From Vanrija pseudolonga (taxonomy: Eukaryota > Basidiomycota > Tremellomycetes > Trichosporonales > Trichosporonaceae): a stretch of DNA of 64,000 bases. The notes beneath the pieces are model-generated. The model worked only from the letters and a program-made list of their open reading frames with translations, was not told the DNA's origin and ran no database searches. The stretch is from the NCBI RefSeq assembly GCF_020906515.1, contig NC_085854.1:1178001-1242000 (forward strand). Direction: 5' to 3'. Both the position numbers and the translations under genes were made by a program. Below are positions 13,096-25,088 of the stretch, piece after piece. Each line of letters begins with the position of its first letter. The stretch's first letter is position 1.

Positions 13096-13371
13096 TGTCG
13101 TCGGATGAAGAGCGAGGTGGTGTGGTGGAGGAATGTCGAGTTGAACTCGATGTCCTTTGGTTTTGGGCACTTCACCTTCAAAGTCTTGAAATTCGAGTGC
13201 GGGGCCCCATGATACTCGTCAACAACCTGGTGGCAACATTTTATACCTTCCTTTACACAACGAGACATCATCGAGGCGCGCTCGACCAAGCATGGACAGG
13301 GTTACATCGATCACGGTGGTTGGGTTGATCAGGTCTATGTACTATCGTATCTACTCCTCCCGCGCCTCGCG

Positions 13372-15549
13372 CTACGCCCCGTAGTTCATTGCATCACGGT
13401 CATCGGCATTGAGGCGCGCCCATTCGAGACAAAGCCTGTGGGAGCTTGTTAGCTCAACTCTACCAAACAATAGCCGAGCGCAGCTCACCTGAAGACGTAG
13501 ATCTCCATGTCAATCTTGCGGCCGACATTGAACATCCATTCGCGGCCAGCTCTGGCAATCTTTTGCAACTCGGCGTCGCCATCAAGCTTACGCGTGCTGA
13601 GACCAGCCGACTGGAACTGGTCGCGTGTTGTGTTTGCCGCGGCCAACATTGACGGCGAAGGTCCCGAGAAGAAGGCGTGGATGTTATAAATTTCGTTGTA
13701 TAACTGCGAAACCGGGATGTAATGCAGCTAAACGACGTTAGCACCCGCCCACCAGTTGAATACTCACCCAAGGCTGGAGCCAGTCGGACATGAACTCTGT
13801 GTACACAGTCGACTTCAAGACGGCGCTTTCCGATTTCAACTGGGACGGGCGTCAATATCTGGAATGTGGGAATCAAGATTGCATGACTTACCAGTGCAAA
13901 GAGACGGGCAGAATAACCCATTCCGTCGAGATCGATGAGATACTTGTGACGCCAGTTTTCGCCGAGGGGGATCGCGTCCGCAAAACGGTGGTCCTTGCGC
14001 ATCCCGTCACAACCTCCGGGGTACTGGATACAGCCCACAGCCTTGGTGAAAGCTGCATCCATCATCTCGTCGTTGAGCTCCCCGATCGGCACGGACGCGG
14101 AGATGAAGTTGTTGGTTCCCGGAGGGTCCGCGAACACAACGGTCTTGTTCACCCTGGACTGGTCCGAGGTCATCTTGATAAACCTGGTATCGTCAATAGG
14201 ATATTCACCAAAGCGAGCCTACCTGTGACGTTGATACTGGGCAAGGTATCCCGATGGCGTAGAGCCACCACCAGTGGTGGCGCCACGCCAGAAGATGTCA
14301 TCGGCCTTCTCCTCCCAGGGCGTCTCCATGTCATCAACGTCCTTGATCTCCATGTTGACAGGGTCCCAACCGTAGGTGTATCGCTTGGTGGACGAGAAGT
14401 AGTAGTGACTGGGGATCATGATGTCCGAGTACCCCGCACCCTTCGCTGGCGAGAACATTGGGTACAGGGCATGGATGGTGCGCCAGTCGGAGAAGAAGTG
14501 GCCCTGGCTGTAGTGTGCCCAAGGGTGCGCACAAAAGTCAAACCGGTCGTCCACAGTCTCCGAGAACGCAAAGTCTTCGTCAACAATCTGGGACGAGATG
14601 CCAGCGTTGGCGAGGCGAGAAATAGGGACTTGACCATCCTTGAGCTGCGCTCGCAGCGAGCCAAAGAGGCGGCGAGCTTGCGACGAAGGGTCACAGGTTC
14701 GGCGGTACGACTCCCATACGTTGCCGTCGCCACGCCAGTCGGGATAGAACTTGCCGCCGAGTACGTGCTCGATACCCTCTGCAATGGGGAGAGTCATGTC
14801 AGCTCAAAGCTCACTGCAAGACCTTGAATCAACTCACTTGACGAATCCGCCGTGAGGTTCGAGTACAGCTTCTCCTCCCAAGGAACAAGGATACGACCCT
14901 CTGCCTTCTCATTGATAGGGAAGTCCATGTCAGGGAGGTGCTTCTGGAACTTCTCCAGCATGACACGGAAACCCTTGGCACGCGCGCCAACTTCAGAGTC
15001 GTCGAAGCCTTTGCTGACGTCGATGGTACGCGTAGTACCGTTCGAGATGCGGACCAGGTCGACGGAGGGGAGGTATCCGACGTCGATGCAACGTTGCCTA
15101 ATCTCCTTGCCGTTGAACTGCCAGAAAGGCTCAAGATCGCGGATCAAGTTGTCGTACTCGTCGATCATGACGGCGTCATTCTCGACCGCGAACTCGTACC
15201 AAATCTCGAAACCTTTGGGAGGAGCACGCTTGTACCGCCGCTGGTACTCCTTGACAGCCTCGTCCAGGCTCTTGGACTGGCGAGCAACCTTTGAGTCGTA
15301 GGACTCGCGCGCATCAGCCATGAGCTTGGGGATCGGGTGGTGAATGGGTGGCCTTGGTGCCTTGGCCTTGGCGCGCAGGAATTTTGAGCGAAGGACTGAT
15401 GATGAGGCCGTGGTCCATCGCTGGGTGCTTGAGAGAAGCGAGTCTGACCCGGGGAAGACGAGGTGGAGAAGGAAGACGAGTGTGATAAAAGCGGCGGCGA
15501 TGGCAGCGATACGTCCGCGAGGAGACAAGTTGTTGATTTGACGCGCCAT
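13372..15549 (-). CDS. GT90 (CAP10-like) type II membrane glycosyltransferase
   Basis: A glycosyltransferase of the CAP10/GT90 family, whose fungal members include beta-xylosyltransferases of capsule and glycolipid synthesis. The start at 15549 (MARQINNLSPRGR) is followed at once by a single membrane segment (IAAIAAAFITLVFLLHLVF), giving type II Golgi topology. A Lys/Arg/Pro stem follows, then LMADARESYDSKV and AVKEYQRRYKRAPPKGFEIWYEFA, typical of fungal GT90 proteins. The catalytic part has DDIFWRGATTGGGSTPSGY (the W-R-G motif) and ends RAGREWMFNVGRKIDMEIYVF then CLEWARLNADDRDAMNYGA. The frame stays open upstream to 15849, but that part is low-complexity and better read as leader. The acceptor sugar cannot be told from sequence. 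Confidence 0.87.
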
Positions 15550-16224
15550 GGTGGACGTTGGACAAGGGGGGTGGTCTGCACCTCGCCAGCGACAGGAGAA
15601 AGGGTTCCTTTGGGGATGTGGTTGGTGTAAAGAGAGACACGGCCGTTCAAGGCCAAGTTGTGTGACCTGTTTGGCGATGTGGGTCGTCGGTCCGAAAGAA
15701 GTTGTGGGACGTGTAAGTACTTGAACTGGACTTGAGTGACGGGTCCAAGATTGATTGACCTGGCAGTGCGTGCACGTCGCACGTCCTACAAAGTCAGGGC
15801 AGGCGGCACCGTAGATTGAGTGGGAGGGAGAGGGCCGAGGGCCACCCACCTACAGTACAGCTAGGGTGCTGCTACTGCTGCGCTGCACCTGCTGCCTGCT
15901 AGCAGTGCCCCATCAGGCCAGCCGCCAGGCGACTTTTGAATGGAATGCAAACGGGATCTATACGTAAAACTCTAATTCAGTGGGACTGATTAGGCTTGCA
16001 TCTTAAATAGGCTCCTCAACTCCCTTGACTGGCAGGCCTTTCTTTGTTTTTGTACGGCGACTGAAGCGACGGCCCCCGATAAGTCGACTCGTTTGTCCTT
16101 GTCCCGACGCGACAGTAGCGACCAACAATCAATCACTCGAGCCGCTTTGGCCAACCAGTTTAGTCCAATTACCGGGCCAACTCGTCCGACCTTTCCTCTT
16201 CATTCACTCCTCCCTCTTCGCAAA
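15550..16224. promoter_or_regulatory. Divergent promoter region, GT90 / LYS4
   Basis: 675 bp between divergent starts. It contains the open but low-complexity upstream frame of the GT90 gene and a pyrimidine-rich leader just before LYS4. No named binding site could be supported. Confidence 0.4.
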
Positions 16225-18455
16225 ATGGCCATTCTTAGGTTGATCGGAAGGCCGAGGCTGTCGCTGTTCAACAGGACTTACGCCACAATCTCAAACCCCC
16301 AGACTTTGGTTGAGAAGATTGTTCAAAAGTATGCCGTCGACCTGCCTCAAGGGACCAAGGTTCACTCGGGCGACTATGTGATGATCCGCCCAGAACATGT
16401 GTATGTCTTGACCGATAGCAGATCGAGTTGCGCAGTCTGATGCTAACCGATGCATGCAGTATGACCCACGATAACACCGGTCCGGTCATCTCCAAGTTCA
16501 AGTCGCTCGAGTGCTCCAAGCTAGACAACCCTCGCCAGCCCATCTTCACCCTCGACCACGATGTTCAGAACAAGTCCGAGACCAATGTCAAGAAGTACCA
16601 GCGCATTGAGGCTTTTGCCAAGGAGCACGCCGTCGACTTCTACCCCGCGGGACGTGGTATCGGCCACCAAATTGTCGTCGAGGAGGGATACGCATTCCCT
16701 GGCAAGATGGTCGTCGCCAGTGACAGCCACAGCAACCACTATGGCGGTGTCGGCTGTCTCGGTACTGCCATTGTCCGCACCGATGCGGCGTGAGTCCCAC
16801 TGACGTTGTGTTGCGCAATGCTGACCGTTCAAAGTGGCATCTGGGCAACTGGCAAGTTCTGGTGGCAGATTCCCCGCGTCGTCTCCGTGTCCCTCGACGG
16901 TCAGCTTCCATCAGGAGTCACTGGCAAGGATGTGATTGTCGCTCTTGCTGGACTGTTCAACCAGGACCAGGTTCTGAACGCTGCCATCGAATTCACTGGC
17001 TCGGGTGTTGAGCACCTGTCGATCGACGAGCGTCTCACTATCGCCAACATGACTACTGAGTGGGGAGCGGTTGCCGGCGTCTTCCCTGTCGACGGCAAGC
17101 TCATCGACTGGTACCGTGGCCTTATCCGCAAGGCCGAGCTGCGTGGCTTCACTTCTCCCTCATCTGCGACCACCGGCGCTGTTGGTCACCCTCGTCTGAA
17201 CGACACTCGACTGAGCGCAAGCCTCCAGGAGCAGCTTGCAGCTGATCCCGGAGCCCACTACGCGGCGAGGCTCTCTCTGGACCTTTCTACATTGGTCCCC
17301 CATGTCTCTGGCCCCAACTCGGTGAAGATTGCTACTGCCCTGCCCAAGTTGCTGGACCCTCCTATCAAGATTAACAAGGCTTACCTTGTCTCTTGCACCA
17401 ACTCCCGTGCCTCGGACATCGCTTCGGCCGCTGCCGTTCTTCGTGGAAAGAAGGTTGCCCCTGGCGTCGAGTTTTACATTGCTGCTGCTTCGAGCCGCGT
17501 TCAGGAGGACGCCGAGGCTGCTGGTGACTGGCAGGCGTTGGTTGAGGCTGGTGCCAAGACCCTCCCTGCCGGTTGCGGCCCCTGTATCGGTCTCGGTGTT
17601 GGCCTTTTGGAGAAGGGCGAAGTGGGCATCAGTGCGACAAACCGCAACTACAAGGGCCGTATGGGTAGCCCTGAGGCGGTTGCATACCTCGCATCGCCCG
17701 CCGTCGTCGCTGCTTCGGCCGTCAACGGTTACATTTCGGGACCCGACTCGCTTGACCTCGCTGCTCTTCCTCAATACGAGACCCCCAAGTTCTCGATTGT
17801 CGAGTCTCCTCCTCAGGCGGCTGTCTCCACGTCGGACCCCGAACCGCTCCTTGATGGCTTCCCCGAGTACTTCGAGGGACCTCTTGTGTTCGCCCCTCAG
17901 GACAACCTCACCACCGATGGCATGTACCCCGGCAAGTACACTTACCAGGACGACATCACCCCTGAGCGACAGGCTGAGGTCGTTATGGAAAACTATGACC
18001 CATCCTTTGCCTCCACCGTTCGCTCTCTTCGTGGGTCGGCACCTACCCCTATTCTCCTTTCGGGTTACAACTTCGGAACCGGCTCGTCCCGTGAGCAAGC
18101 AGCGACGGCCATTAAGCACGCTGGCATTCCTCTGGTTATCTGCGGCTCGTTTGGCGACATCTTTAAGCGCAACAGCATCAACAACGGTCTCATCTGTGTC
18201 GAGGCTCCTTCGCTCGTCGAGGATCTGACTGCCCGGTTTGCTCTTGACGGTCAACGTGGCAAGGGTGGTCTCAACGGAGAGCTCACTGTCATCCCCGAGG
18301 ACTGGCGCATCCGTGTGGACACTCGCCGTGGCGGCGTGACTGTTACCATGGGCGAGGAGGGCGAGAAGTTCTACCCCTCTGGCCGCGTGGGTCGTAGTGT
18401 TCAGGAGCTGTGGGTCAATGGAGGCCTGGAGGGCTTCATCAAGGCCTCGCTCTAA
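16225..18455 (+). CDS. LYS4: Homoaconitase, mitochondrial (lysine biosynthesis)
   Basis: 4Fe-4S hydro-lyase of the fungal alpha-aminoadipate lysine pathway, converting homoaconitate to homoisocitrate in mitochondria. Exons 16225-16400, 16460-16789 and 16835-18455 give 708 residues, the usual length. The N-terminus is a mitochondrial presequence ([20 protein letters not shown]). Family features: [39 protein letters not shown], then the iron-sulfur ligands SCTNSRASD and [10 protein letters not shown], and the swivel-domain motif [17 protein letters not shown] that distinguishes homoaconitase ([12 protein letters not shown]) from isopropylmalate isomerase. Both introns are canonical GT-AG with a CTAAC or CTGAC branch site. 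Confidence 0.97.
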
Positions 18456-18707
18456 GTAAAAGTGTTGGACGGGCAGGTCATCATTGCCCATGCATGAAAA
18501 CACAATCTAGTAGATAAACCAGGATGTGTTCTAGCTATAGAAATGCATTCTGGCTGGCATTGCCTCGAAGGACGGCCTTCGTCGAAGACAGACAACGCGA
18601 GCAACGGCAGCAAATGAGAAGTCCAACGTCATCGGCTTTCAATGTTGTTGAACAATTTGGTGTTGATTTCAACAACTGCCCTTCTTCCACACCCACTCTT
18701 CTCCGCC

Positions 18708-19853
18708 ATGGTTGACCTAACCAAACAGGAAGAGGAAGCCGTTTCCTTCGATCCCAAGGCCTTTGACCCGCCAGCATGGGCCACGACGGGCTTTCACCGC
18801 TACAAGGGCGGCAGTAGCAGCGGTGGTCCAGGCGACTCGACTCGCGGCGACTCTGGCCGCGGTGATCACGAGAACACCGAGGACGCCGAGGACGGCACCG
18901 AGGGGCTCCCAGACGTGGGAGTGGAGACGGACGCTGCAGGGCTAGTCACGTTCACTGCCGCCGAGTTGAAGGTCTGTCTGTCGGCTTGGTGTACCATCCC
19001 GCTCGAGCTTGTGCTGACTGTCGCTCACAGAAACTGCTGGCGACAGCAACACAGCTCAAAGAGACTGGCAACAAGCACTTCACCGCCAAGCCGCAGCGTC
19101 TGGAAGCTGCGCGTGAGTCGTATCTCTCAGCGCTGGACAGCCTACCCGACTGCCAGCAGACACCAACGCCAGCACCTGCACCCGAAGCCTCTGTCGAGGA
19201 GGTGGACGACGATGCAGTTGTCGACGTGGGGCGTGGCGACGACGACAGCGAGAGAATAGCCATCGAGGACGGCATCCGCGAGTGCACCAAGGCGGTGTGG
19301 GGCAACCTCGGTGCCGTGTACGTTGCACTGGTACGTGGTGGTGTTTGCGAGTGATCGTGACGGGGTTAAGAGACTGACTGGGACAGGACCAGCACAAGGA
19401 GGCAGTCGAAGCGTGTACCAAGGGTGTGTTGACGGCGACTTGCTTCTGCGTATGTGCTAACTGGACTAGCCCTCGAGTTTGACCCTCACTACGTCAAGGT
19501 GCTGCAGCGGAGGGCGGCTGCCAACGAGAAGCTTGGCTCGTGGTCGTCCCTCTCGTCGGCGCAGGAAGGTGAGCGAGGAGAATCTGGGGTGCAGCACTGG
19601 ACTGATGTGGGCAGACTACACGCTGCTCTTGACCCTTCTGCCCAAGGCGTCGGGACAGCGTCCTGCTATCCAGCGCACGCTCGCTTCCCTTCCTGCTCGC
19701 ATCACCACTCAGCAGGAGAAGGAGAAGGACGAGATGCTCGCCAAGCTCAAGGAGCTGGGTAACGGCATTCTCGGCCGCTTTGGCCTCAGCACCGACATGT
19801 TCAAGATGGATCAGCAAGCGGGCGGAGGCTTCAACCTCCAGTTCCGTAACTAG
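18708..19853 (+). CDS. TTC1-like tetratricopeptide-repeat co-chaperone
   Basis: A TPR protein resembling animal TTC1, a presumed Hsp70/Hsp90 co-chaperone. The start at 18708 (MVDLTKQEEEAVSFDPKAFDPP) leads into a glycine- and acid-rich N-terminus, then TPR repeats: KLLATATQLKETGNKHFTAK, AVWGNLGAVYVALDQHKEAVEACTKALEFDPHYVKVLQRRAAANEKLGSW. An acidic insert (EEVDDDAVVDVGRGDDDSE) splits the first repeat. The end, DEMLAKLKELGNGILGRFGLSTDMFKM followed by GGGFNLQFRN, matches the conserved TTC1 C-terminus (LKxLGNxxLxxFGLSxxNF). About four short introns. It lies 252 bp after LYS4 on the same strand and converges on ALG7 with 54 bp between stops. Confidence 0.85.
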
Positions 19854-19907
19854 CATGGTCTGATCTGATGGCCCTTGCATGGCTCTACTGTATGCAATGT
19901 ACCATAA

Positions 19908-21676
19908 CTATCTCCTGTCTCCGCCGTACACCAGCGAGCCCACGCCGTACCGGATCCCAAAGGCGAGCACACTCGACGCCACCTGGACAGCTCCAAGCGC
20001 GAGGCAGAGGGTCTGCTCGTGCATGGGCCCGAAAACCACCAGCAGGTAGTTGAGAATCGTCAGGTTGCTCGCGGAGACGATCCTGGTTGGCTTCTTGGCG
20101 CCCGATTTGGGTTTCGACTCGCCAGACTTGGAGGGCTCCTCGTGGACTGGCGTCCGCTCAATCTCTGTCAAACCGAAAAGCTCGAGGATCTCCAGAGTGA
20201 TCCGGGTTTTGAATGGTGGCGCCTTGTCAAAGACGACGCGAGATGGCGTGAGCAGGCCAGTGGAGGGATTGAAGCTGTCGACGTTAGATGACAACAGGCA
20301 CATGGGACTTACTGTGGCAACCTATGACGGGGGCACTCGACTAGTCCAAACAGCTGGGGGCATGACAAGATGAAGTTGAAGATCTGGGGCAAGAAGAACA
20401 AGATCATCGTCTTGGAGAAGTGGCCCTGGATAGCGACAGCTGCGAATGCCATGCCGGTGAAGTAGCAGAACGTGTCGCCAGGGAATGCAGTAGCCGGATA
20501 CCTGGCTCCGTCAGCGCTGCAAGCTCTCCATGTGGTGAGTGACGCACCAGTTGTGCCAGAGGAAACCAGCGCAGACACCGATCAGTGGCACCATAAAGTA
20601 AAGGCTCATCAGATGACGCTTAACCACCTCGCCGGCTGCCCAAGACAGCATTCGTCCCTCATCTGGGTTTCCAACGTTTCCCAGGAGAACCAGGAGCCAG
20701 CGTGGCCAGATGGGAAGGAAGAGAAGGTCGTTGAAGGCGACTGAGAGGGCGATGATAAAGGCCTGCGTGACCTCGACGCCATTGACTCCCGCGACAATGT
20801 TGATGGAGTTGGTCGTAAAGGTTGGGAGGAGAGCCAAGTAAACGTAGTAGAGGAAGCCTTGAGAGGTCAGCCTACGTCAGGCGGTAGACTCTCACCCAGA
20901 TCAATGGACTTGGTGCCCTCCCATCCAGAGAAACCCAGATACGAAAGCAGCTTTCCGAGGCTTTCAGGAAGCACGACCCAGGTCCAGCCTCCCTCAGCGT
21001 AGTAGACGACCAGGGTAGGCACAGCGGCAATGAGCGGGATCGGGAGCTTATGCCGCCAGCGAATGTCGAACAGATCATCAATGAAACCGAGCATCGTGGC
21101 CGTCAGGAGCGAGAGAAGAGACGACAGGTAGAGCGTGAGCTAGTACTAGTCAGCACAATGATGGAGACAACCTTGAGACACCAACCTCTCCCTTGGGGAA
21201 TGCCTCACGTCCAGGCCCGTTACCATTTGTGCCCTGGAAGATGTGGGAGAAGGGGAACGGAATGAAGAGCATCATCAGGAGCAAGTAGAGAGACGCGCAC
21301 GGCAGGCCGAGGCATTCTGGGCTGAAGGTGAGCTAGAGCTCAATAAACTTGCCACTTACATCCAAGGCCCGGTATTCCTGTTGCTACCCTTCTTGAGCTG
21401 ATCCCAACCTTTGAGGCCCTTGGCGATGAAGGCCTCACCGACTTCAGGAACTGATAAGACCGCACCGATGAACGCGAGCAGCGCGAAGCCGACATTCGCC
21501 TGGAGTGCGGGGTACGTTGGCTGCGGGGGGAGCGGGAACTTGTTCAGGAAGTCCTGCGGGAGAAAGAGCGGAAGTAGCGGGTGTGCTATCAATGTCAAGG
21601 CGATGGGAATCGACGTGTAGATGAAGAGTTTGGGCAGTGGCCGCCCCAGCTGCGCGTGCCCCTTTGATGGTGGCAT
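19908..21676 (-). CDS. ALG7: UDP-GlcNAc:dolichyl-phosphate GlcNAc-1-phosphate transferase
   Basis: Polytopic ER enzyme making GlcNAc-PP-dolichol, the first step of N-glycan assembly and the target of tunicamycin. The start at 21676 gives [18 protein letters not shown], followed by about ten hydrophobic segments. Diagnostic motifs: [25 protein letters not shown] near the first loop, [20 protein letters not shown] (the metal-binding DD and RWRHK), [12 protein letters not shown] (the N-x-x-AGxNG motif), and [26 protein letters not shown]. The C-terminus ends in [37 protein letters not shown]. Earlier in-frame codons on the same strand are not needed; the chosen Met matches the family N-terminus. 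It diverges from the phosphoglycerate-mutase-like gene. Confidence 0.95.
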
Positions 21677-22250
21677 TGGATTCCGAGGGTGAGGTGATCT
21701 AGAAGAGCTCGTCGCAGGGTGGGCCGATGTATGGCAACAACAAAAACAATGGTGCAGTGATAGATGTGTTGATGTGCTGAGTGCTGACGTGGAGATGCTA
21801 GCTCGGACACGTATCTGTTGTCGTTGTTTGTGAATGCCTCGATGGGAGTGTGAACAAAAAAGTGGAGGTGGAGATGGAGGCCATGGACGTGTCAAGCCGT
21901 GTCATCATCGTTAATGGGCCGCTGCACGTGACACGTGTGTGGCAACAATCGTGGATGCAGCAATACATAGCAGCAGCTATGCAGGGTCGACGTCAGTCAG
22001 GCAGGTTACTTGCGCCGCCGCGTGCAGGGCAGAGCGGACTGCGCGGTGACGACGCGGTGATTGATTGACCATGGCAACTGCGCGTCAGCGAAGGCTACGA
22101 CGTCGAGGATCGGATCGTTACGAGCCGAGGGAGTCGAGCCTCCGACAACCCCACCCGGGTACCTGTGGGCCGAAACCCCACTCGACACACCAAAACCAAG
22201 TCATCTCGGCTTCTTCATTGACTGCATTGTCCATCTGCAACACTATCAAT
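21677..22250. promoter_or_regulatory. Divergent promoter ALG7 / PGM-like, with paired CACGTG boxes and a nested hairpin
   Basis: 574 bp. Two CACGTG palindromes stand seven bases apart, start to start, at 21925-21930 and 21932-21937, about 250 bp before the ALG7 start. Nearer the PGM-like start there is a nested inverted-repeat structure at 22123-22211 (separate entry). Confidence 0.5.
22123..22211 (+). promoter_or_regulatory. Nested stem-loop in the 5' leader of the PGM-like gene
   Basis: Three pairs of inverted repeats nest inside each other: AGCCGAG (22123-22129) with CTCGGCT (22205-22211); GTCGAG (22133-22138) with CTCGAC (22181-22186); and GTGGG (22165-22169) with CCCAC (22177-22181, sharing one base with the middle arm). 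The structure ends 39 nt before the ATG at 22251. It could fold in the mRNA leader or, less likely, be a tRNA-like relic on the minus strand. No function is known. Confidence 0.45.
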
Positions 22251-23498
22251 ATGATCACCATCACCATTGTGAGTGGGCGCGGCGCGGGGGCGTTGGGTCG
22301 ACGCTGACCTCTGGCTAACAGGTCCGCCACGGCGAATCAACTGGTGTGTCCGACTCTCCTGTCCAGCACTCCTTCCTCCGGCTGACCTTCAGACAACGTC
22401 CGCGCCGTGTGGGCCGGCTGGCAGGACGCTCCGCTGTCAAATCATGGTACGTACATGTACTTGTAGTAGATTTCTGACGCGCGATCGCAGGCATGAACGT
22501 AAGCATAACAACCGTACGCTGTGACCTTACCCCGACTAGCAAGCCAAGGCGCTGGGAGCGTCGCTGGCTACGACTGAGATCAGCGCAATCTACGCCTCTC
22601 CTCTGAAGCGCGCTCTCTGGACTGTAAGATCTTCCGTTGCTGACAATCCTATCGACTGACTCTGCTGCCCAGGCCCAGCAGATTGAGGAGCAGAACGAGA
22701 CCATCCCGAAGCCGACGCTCACCGAGTCCCCCTTGTTGAGGGAGCAGCACTTTGGCGTTGGTGAGTGGAGCCAGCCTTGGCTTGGCACTGACATGAACAG
22801 CCGAGGGCAAGCCTTTCGGAACAGAAAACGGCCGCTACACTCGCATGCCTGGGCGTGACTTCAAGTTCCCCGAGGGCGAGACCCTCAACGACGTCCGCAA
22901 GCGTGCCAACGAGGCGTAAGTCGGTTGCATCGACAGTACAACGCCTCTTACTCTTCACAGAATCGCCGCGTTTGTCGAGCCTGCTCTGAAGGAGAGCCAG
23001 GGACAGCTCCCGAGCTCGAAGCACCTCGTGTTTGTCGCCCACGGCATCTTCAACCACGAGTTCATCAGTGCCATCATGGCGCGTCGCCCCGAGGGCATCA
23101 ACGCCTGGGAGTACCGAGGTGAGGGGAGAGCTTGCGGGGACATTGAGACGGGAGCTGACACACGCCAGGAATGACCAACGTAGGGTAATGGTCGTGGAGC
23201 GCGTTCTAACATAACAGACTGGTTGGACGCGCCTTGAAGTCGGCTACGAGGTGGGTCACTGGTGGACTCGAGAGCCTTGCTGACATGGCAGGGAGAAGTC
23301 TCGGGACAAGCAACCTCGCCTGCGATCCAGCCCGAGTACTTCAACGGCCTGCCGCCGTTCAACGCCAAGATCCTCGTGACCGATGTTACCTCGCACCTGG
23401 ATAACGTCCACCGTCAAAAGGGCGGCATTGGCTCTGCCGCGCACGACCAGAAGCAGAGCGATATCCGTAAATTCTTCAGCGGTGCTGGCGATGAGTGA
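22251..23498 (+). CDS. Phosphoglycerate-mutase-like histidine phosphatase
   Basis: Member of the histidine phosphatase superfamily in its phosphoglycerate-mutase-like branch. The first exon is only 18 nt (MITITI), spliced to VRHGESTGNNVRAVWAGWQDAPLSNHG. The catalytic histidine is in RHGE. Further motifs: AIYASPLKRALWTAQQI, LREQHFGVAEGKPFG, and the second catalytic histidine in LVFVAHGIFNHEF. The C-terminal part (FNAKILVTDVTSHLDNVHRQKGGIGSAAHDQKQSDIRKFFSGAGDE) is an added tail seen in fungal members. It is likely cytosolic, as no signal is seen. The true substrate is not predictable; these proteins range from sugar bisphosphatases to general phosphatases, so a glycolytic role should not be assumed. 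About nine introns. Its stop is 45 bp from the stop of MRF1. Confidence 0.85.
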
Positions 23499-23543
23499 TG
23501 CATATGATGGTTGTTTGGTGCGGTGGAGGCTCCGGCTCCGGCT

Positions 23544-25088
23544 CTACTCGTCAAAGTCCTCTTCGCCCTTGAGGATAGCTTCTAGTCGCCGGCTGTCTAG
23601 GTCGTTGCGGAGGGCGTTGATGACCATGTCAAGCCCATCGCCATCTAGGACCTCTCTGAGGCCAGTTAGATTAAAGCCGATGCGGTGATCGGTGAGGCGG
23701 TCCTGCGTTGTCAGATGGCTGCTACGCACACCAATCCTCACCTGGGGAAAGTTGTAGGTGCGAACCTTGTCGCTCCGGTCTGCGCTCTTGACCTGGCCCT
23801 GGCGGGCTGCACGTCGCGCTTCAACCTCCTCGTTGTGTCTGCGCTCGCTAAGCCTGGCCCTCAGGACATCCCAGGCCCAGGCGCGATTCTGGTGCTGACT
23901 CCGCGAGTCTTGCATTGACACAGTGATGCCGGTCGGGATGTGGGTAAGCCGAATCGCCGACTCGGTCTTGTTGACATGCTGGCCACCAGCCCCTCGCGAA
24001 CGCATGGTTTCGAGCTTGACGTCTTTTGGGTCGACCAAGGGAGTGTCGCCAGTGTCGGGGTAGATGGGCAGAACCTGGACGGTGTCAGCTATGCTGTCCC
24101 AGCAAAGGGGAAATTACTCACCACGACAGCAACTGCGCTGGTGTGCACGCGCCCCCCGGCTTCCGTCACTGGCACTCGCTGAACACGATGGACACCCTTC
24201 TCCCATCGTAGCAAGCCGTAGACTTCGTCTCCCTCGGCAGCGTACGGCGCCGGCTCAAACTTGACAGTGATGTCGCGCAAGCCCGCACCGCCTCTGGCCG
24301 CCTGCCCGTCCGTCTTGCTGATGATCTCGGTCTTCCAGCCTCGCTTCTCTGCAAATCGAAGGTACATCCTGGCGAGCTCCTCCGTAAAGAGCGACGCCTC
24401 GGATCCTCCCACTCCGGCGTTAAGCGACACGACGGTAGCCAGCGGGCCTGTCGATGATGGCGGTAACAGGAGCTCGGGCATCGTCGATATCAATGCGTCC
24501 AGCTTCTCGAGAAGCTCCTCGCGCTCTAGGGTGAAGAGCTCCCGCAGATCGGGATCGGGGTCGGAAAGATGTGGTTCAAGGTCGACCACGGCCTAGCCTT
24601 GTCAACAAGAGTCCCACAAGGTCACCACCTACTTTCCGGATATCAGAGTACTGGTTATACGCCTCGACCAGAGGCGTAAGATCTTTGACCAGCTTCGCTC
24701 GCTCGACTTGAGCCTGAACACTATCATCTGCGCTAGCCTGTCACCGTTAGGAAAATGCGATGGCGGAGGAGCATACCTCTGCTATCGCCTTGCTTGCCGT
24801 GTTGAACCGCTGGGCCAGCGTTGTGACGGCTGCCAGCACGCGCTCGTTGTCCTTCTCGTACGGAGTCAACGGAGCGGCAGGCTTGGCTGCGTCACACAAG
24901 CGCGACGATGTCGCTAGAGAGCGAGCAGCCGAGCAGCCTGCGAGGTTGGGCAATGGCCCGCTTCGGACCATCTCCGCCGGTTGTCGCCGACCACATGTGA
25001 GGTGAGGACGAGCCGACGACGAGGCCCAGCGTGACGCAATGGACGCGCCTTCGAAAGCAAGCCTTTGCTTGCCGACTCGAACGCGCAT
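23544..25088 (-). CDS. MRF1: Mitochondrial class I peptide chain release factor
   Basis: Terminates mitochondrial translation at UAA/UAG by hydrolysing peptidyl-tRNA. The start at 25088 gives [21 protein letters not shown], an Arg-rich mitochondrial presequence. The domain order is that of RF1: an N-terminal helical part ([38 protein letters not shown]), then [38 protein letters not shown] with the PVT stop-codon-reading tripeptide, and [24 protein letters not shown] with the GGQ catalytic motif. It ends [16 protein letters not shown]. All key residues are intact and length is normal for Mrf1. Few introns interrupt it. It diverges from SER1. Confidence 0.95.

Noticed and set aside
13790-14827. 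345-codon plus-strand frame over the GT90 gene
   Set aside because: Opposite strand of clear GT90 exons; no recognisable domain.
14794-15849. Longer N-terminus for the GT90 protein starting at 15849
   Set aside because: The extra 100 residues are Pro/Thr/His-rich without pattern and would move the membrane anchor away from the N-terminus; the Met at 15549 fits the family.
17160-18503. 447-codon minus-strand frame over LYS4
   Set aside because: Antisense shadow of the homoaconitase coding sequence; low-complexity Arg/Val/Leu-rich product.
22118-22215. tRNA gene on the minus strand (matching acceptor-like arms and a 5-bp stem with a 7-nt loop)
   Set aside because: The T-arm does not pair with the required geometry and position 8 is not U. 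It was kept only as a structured leader.
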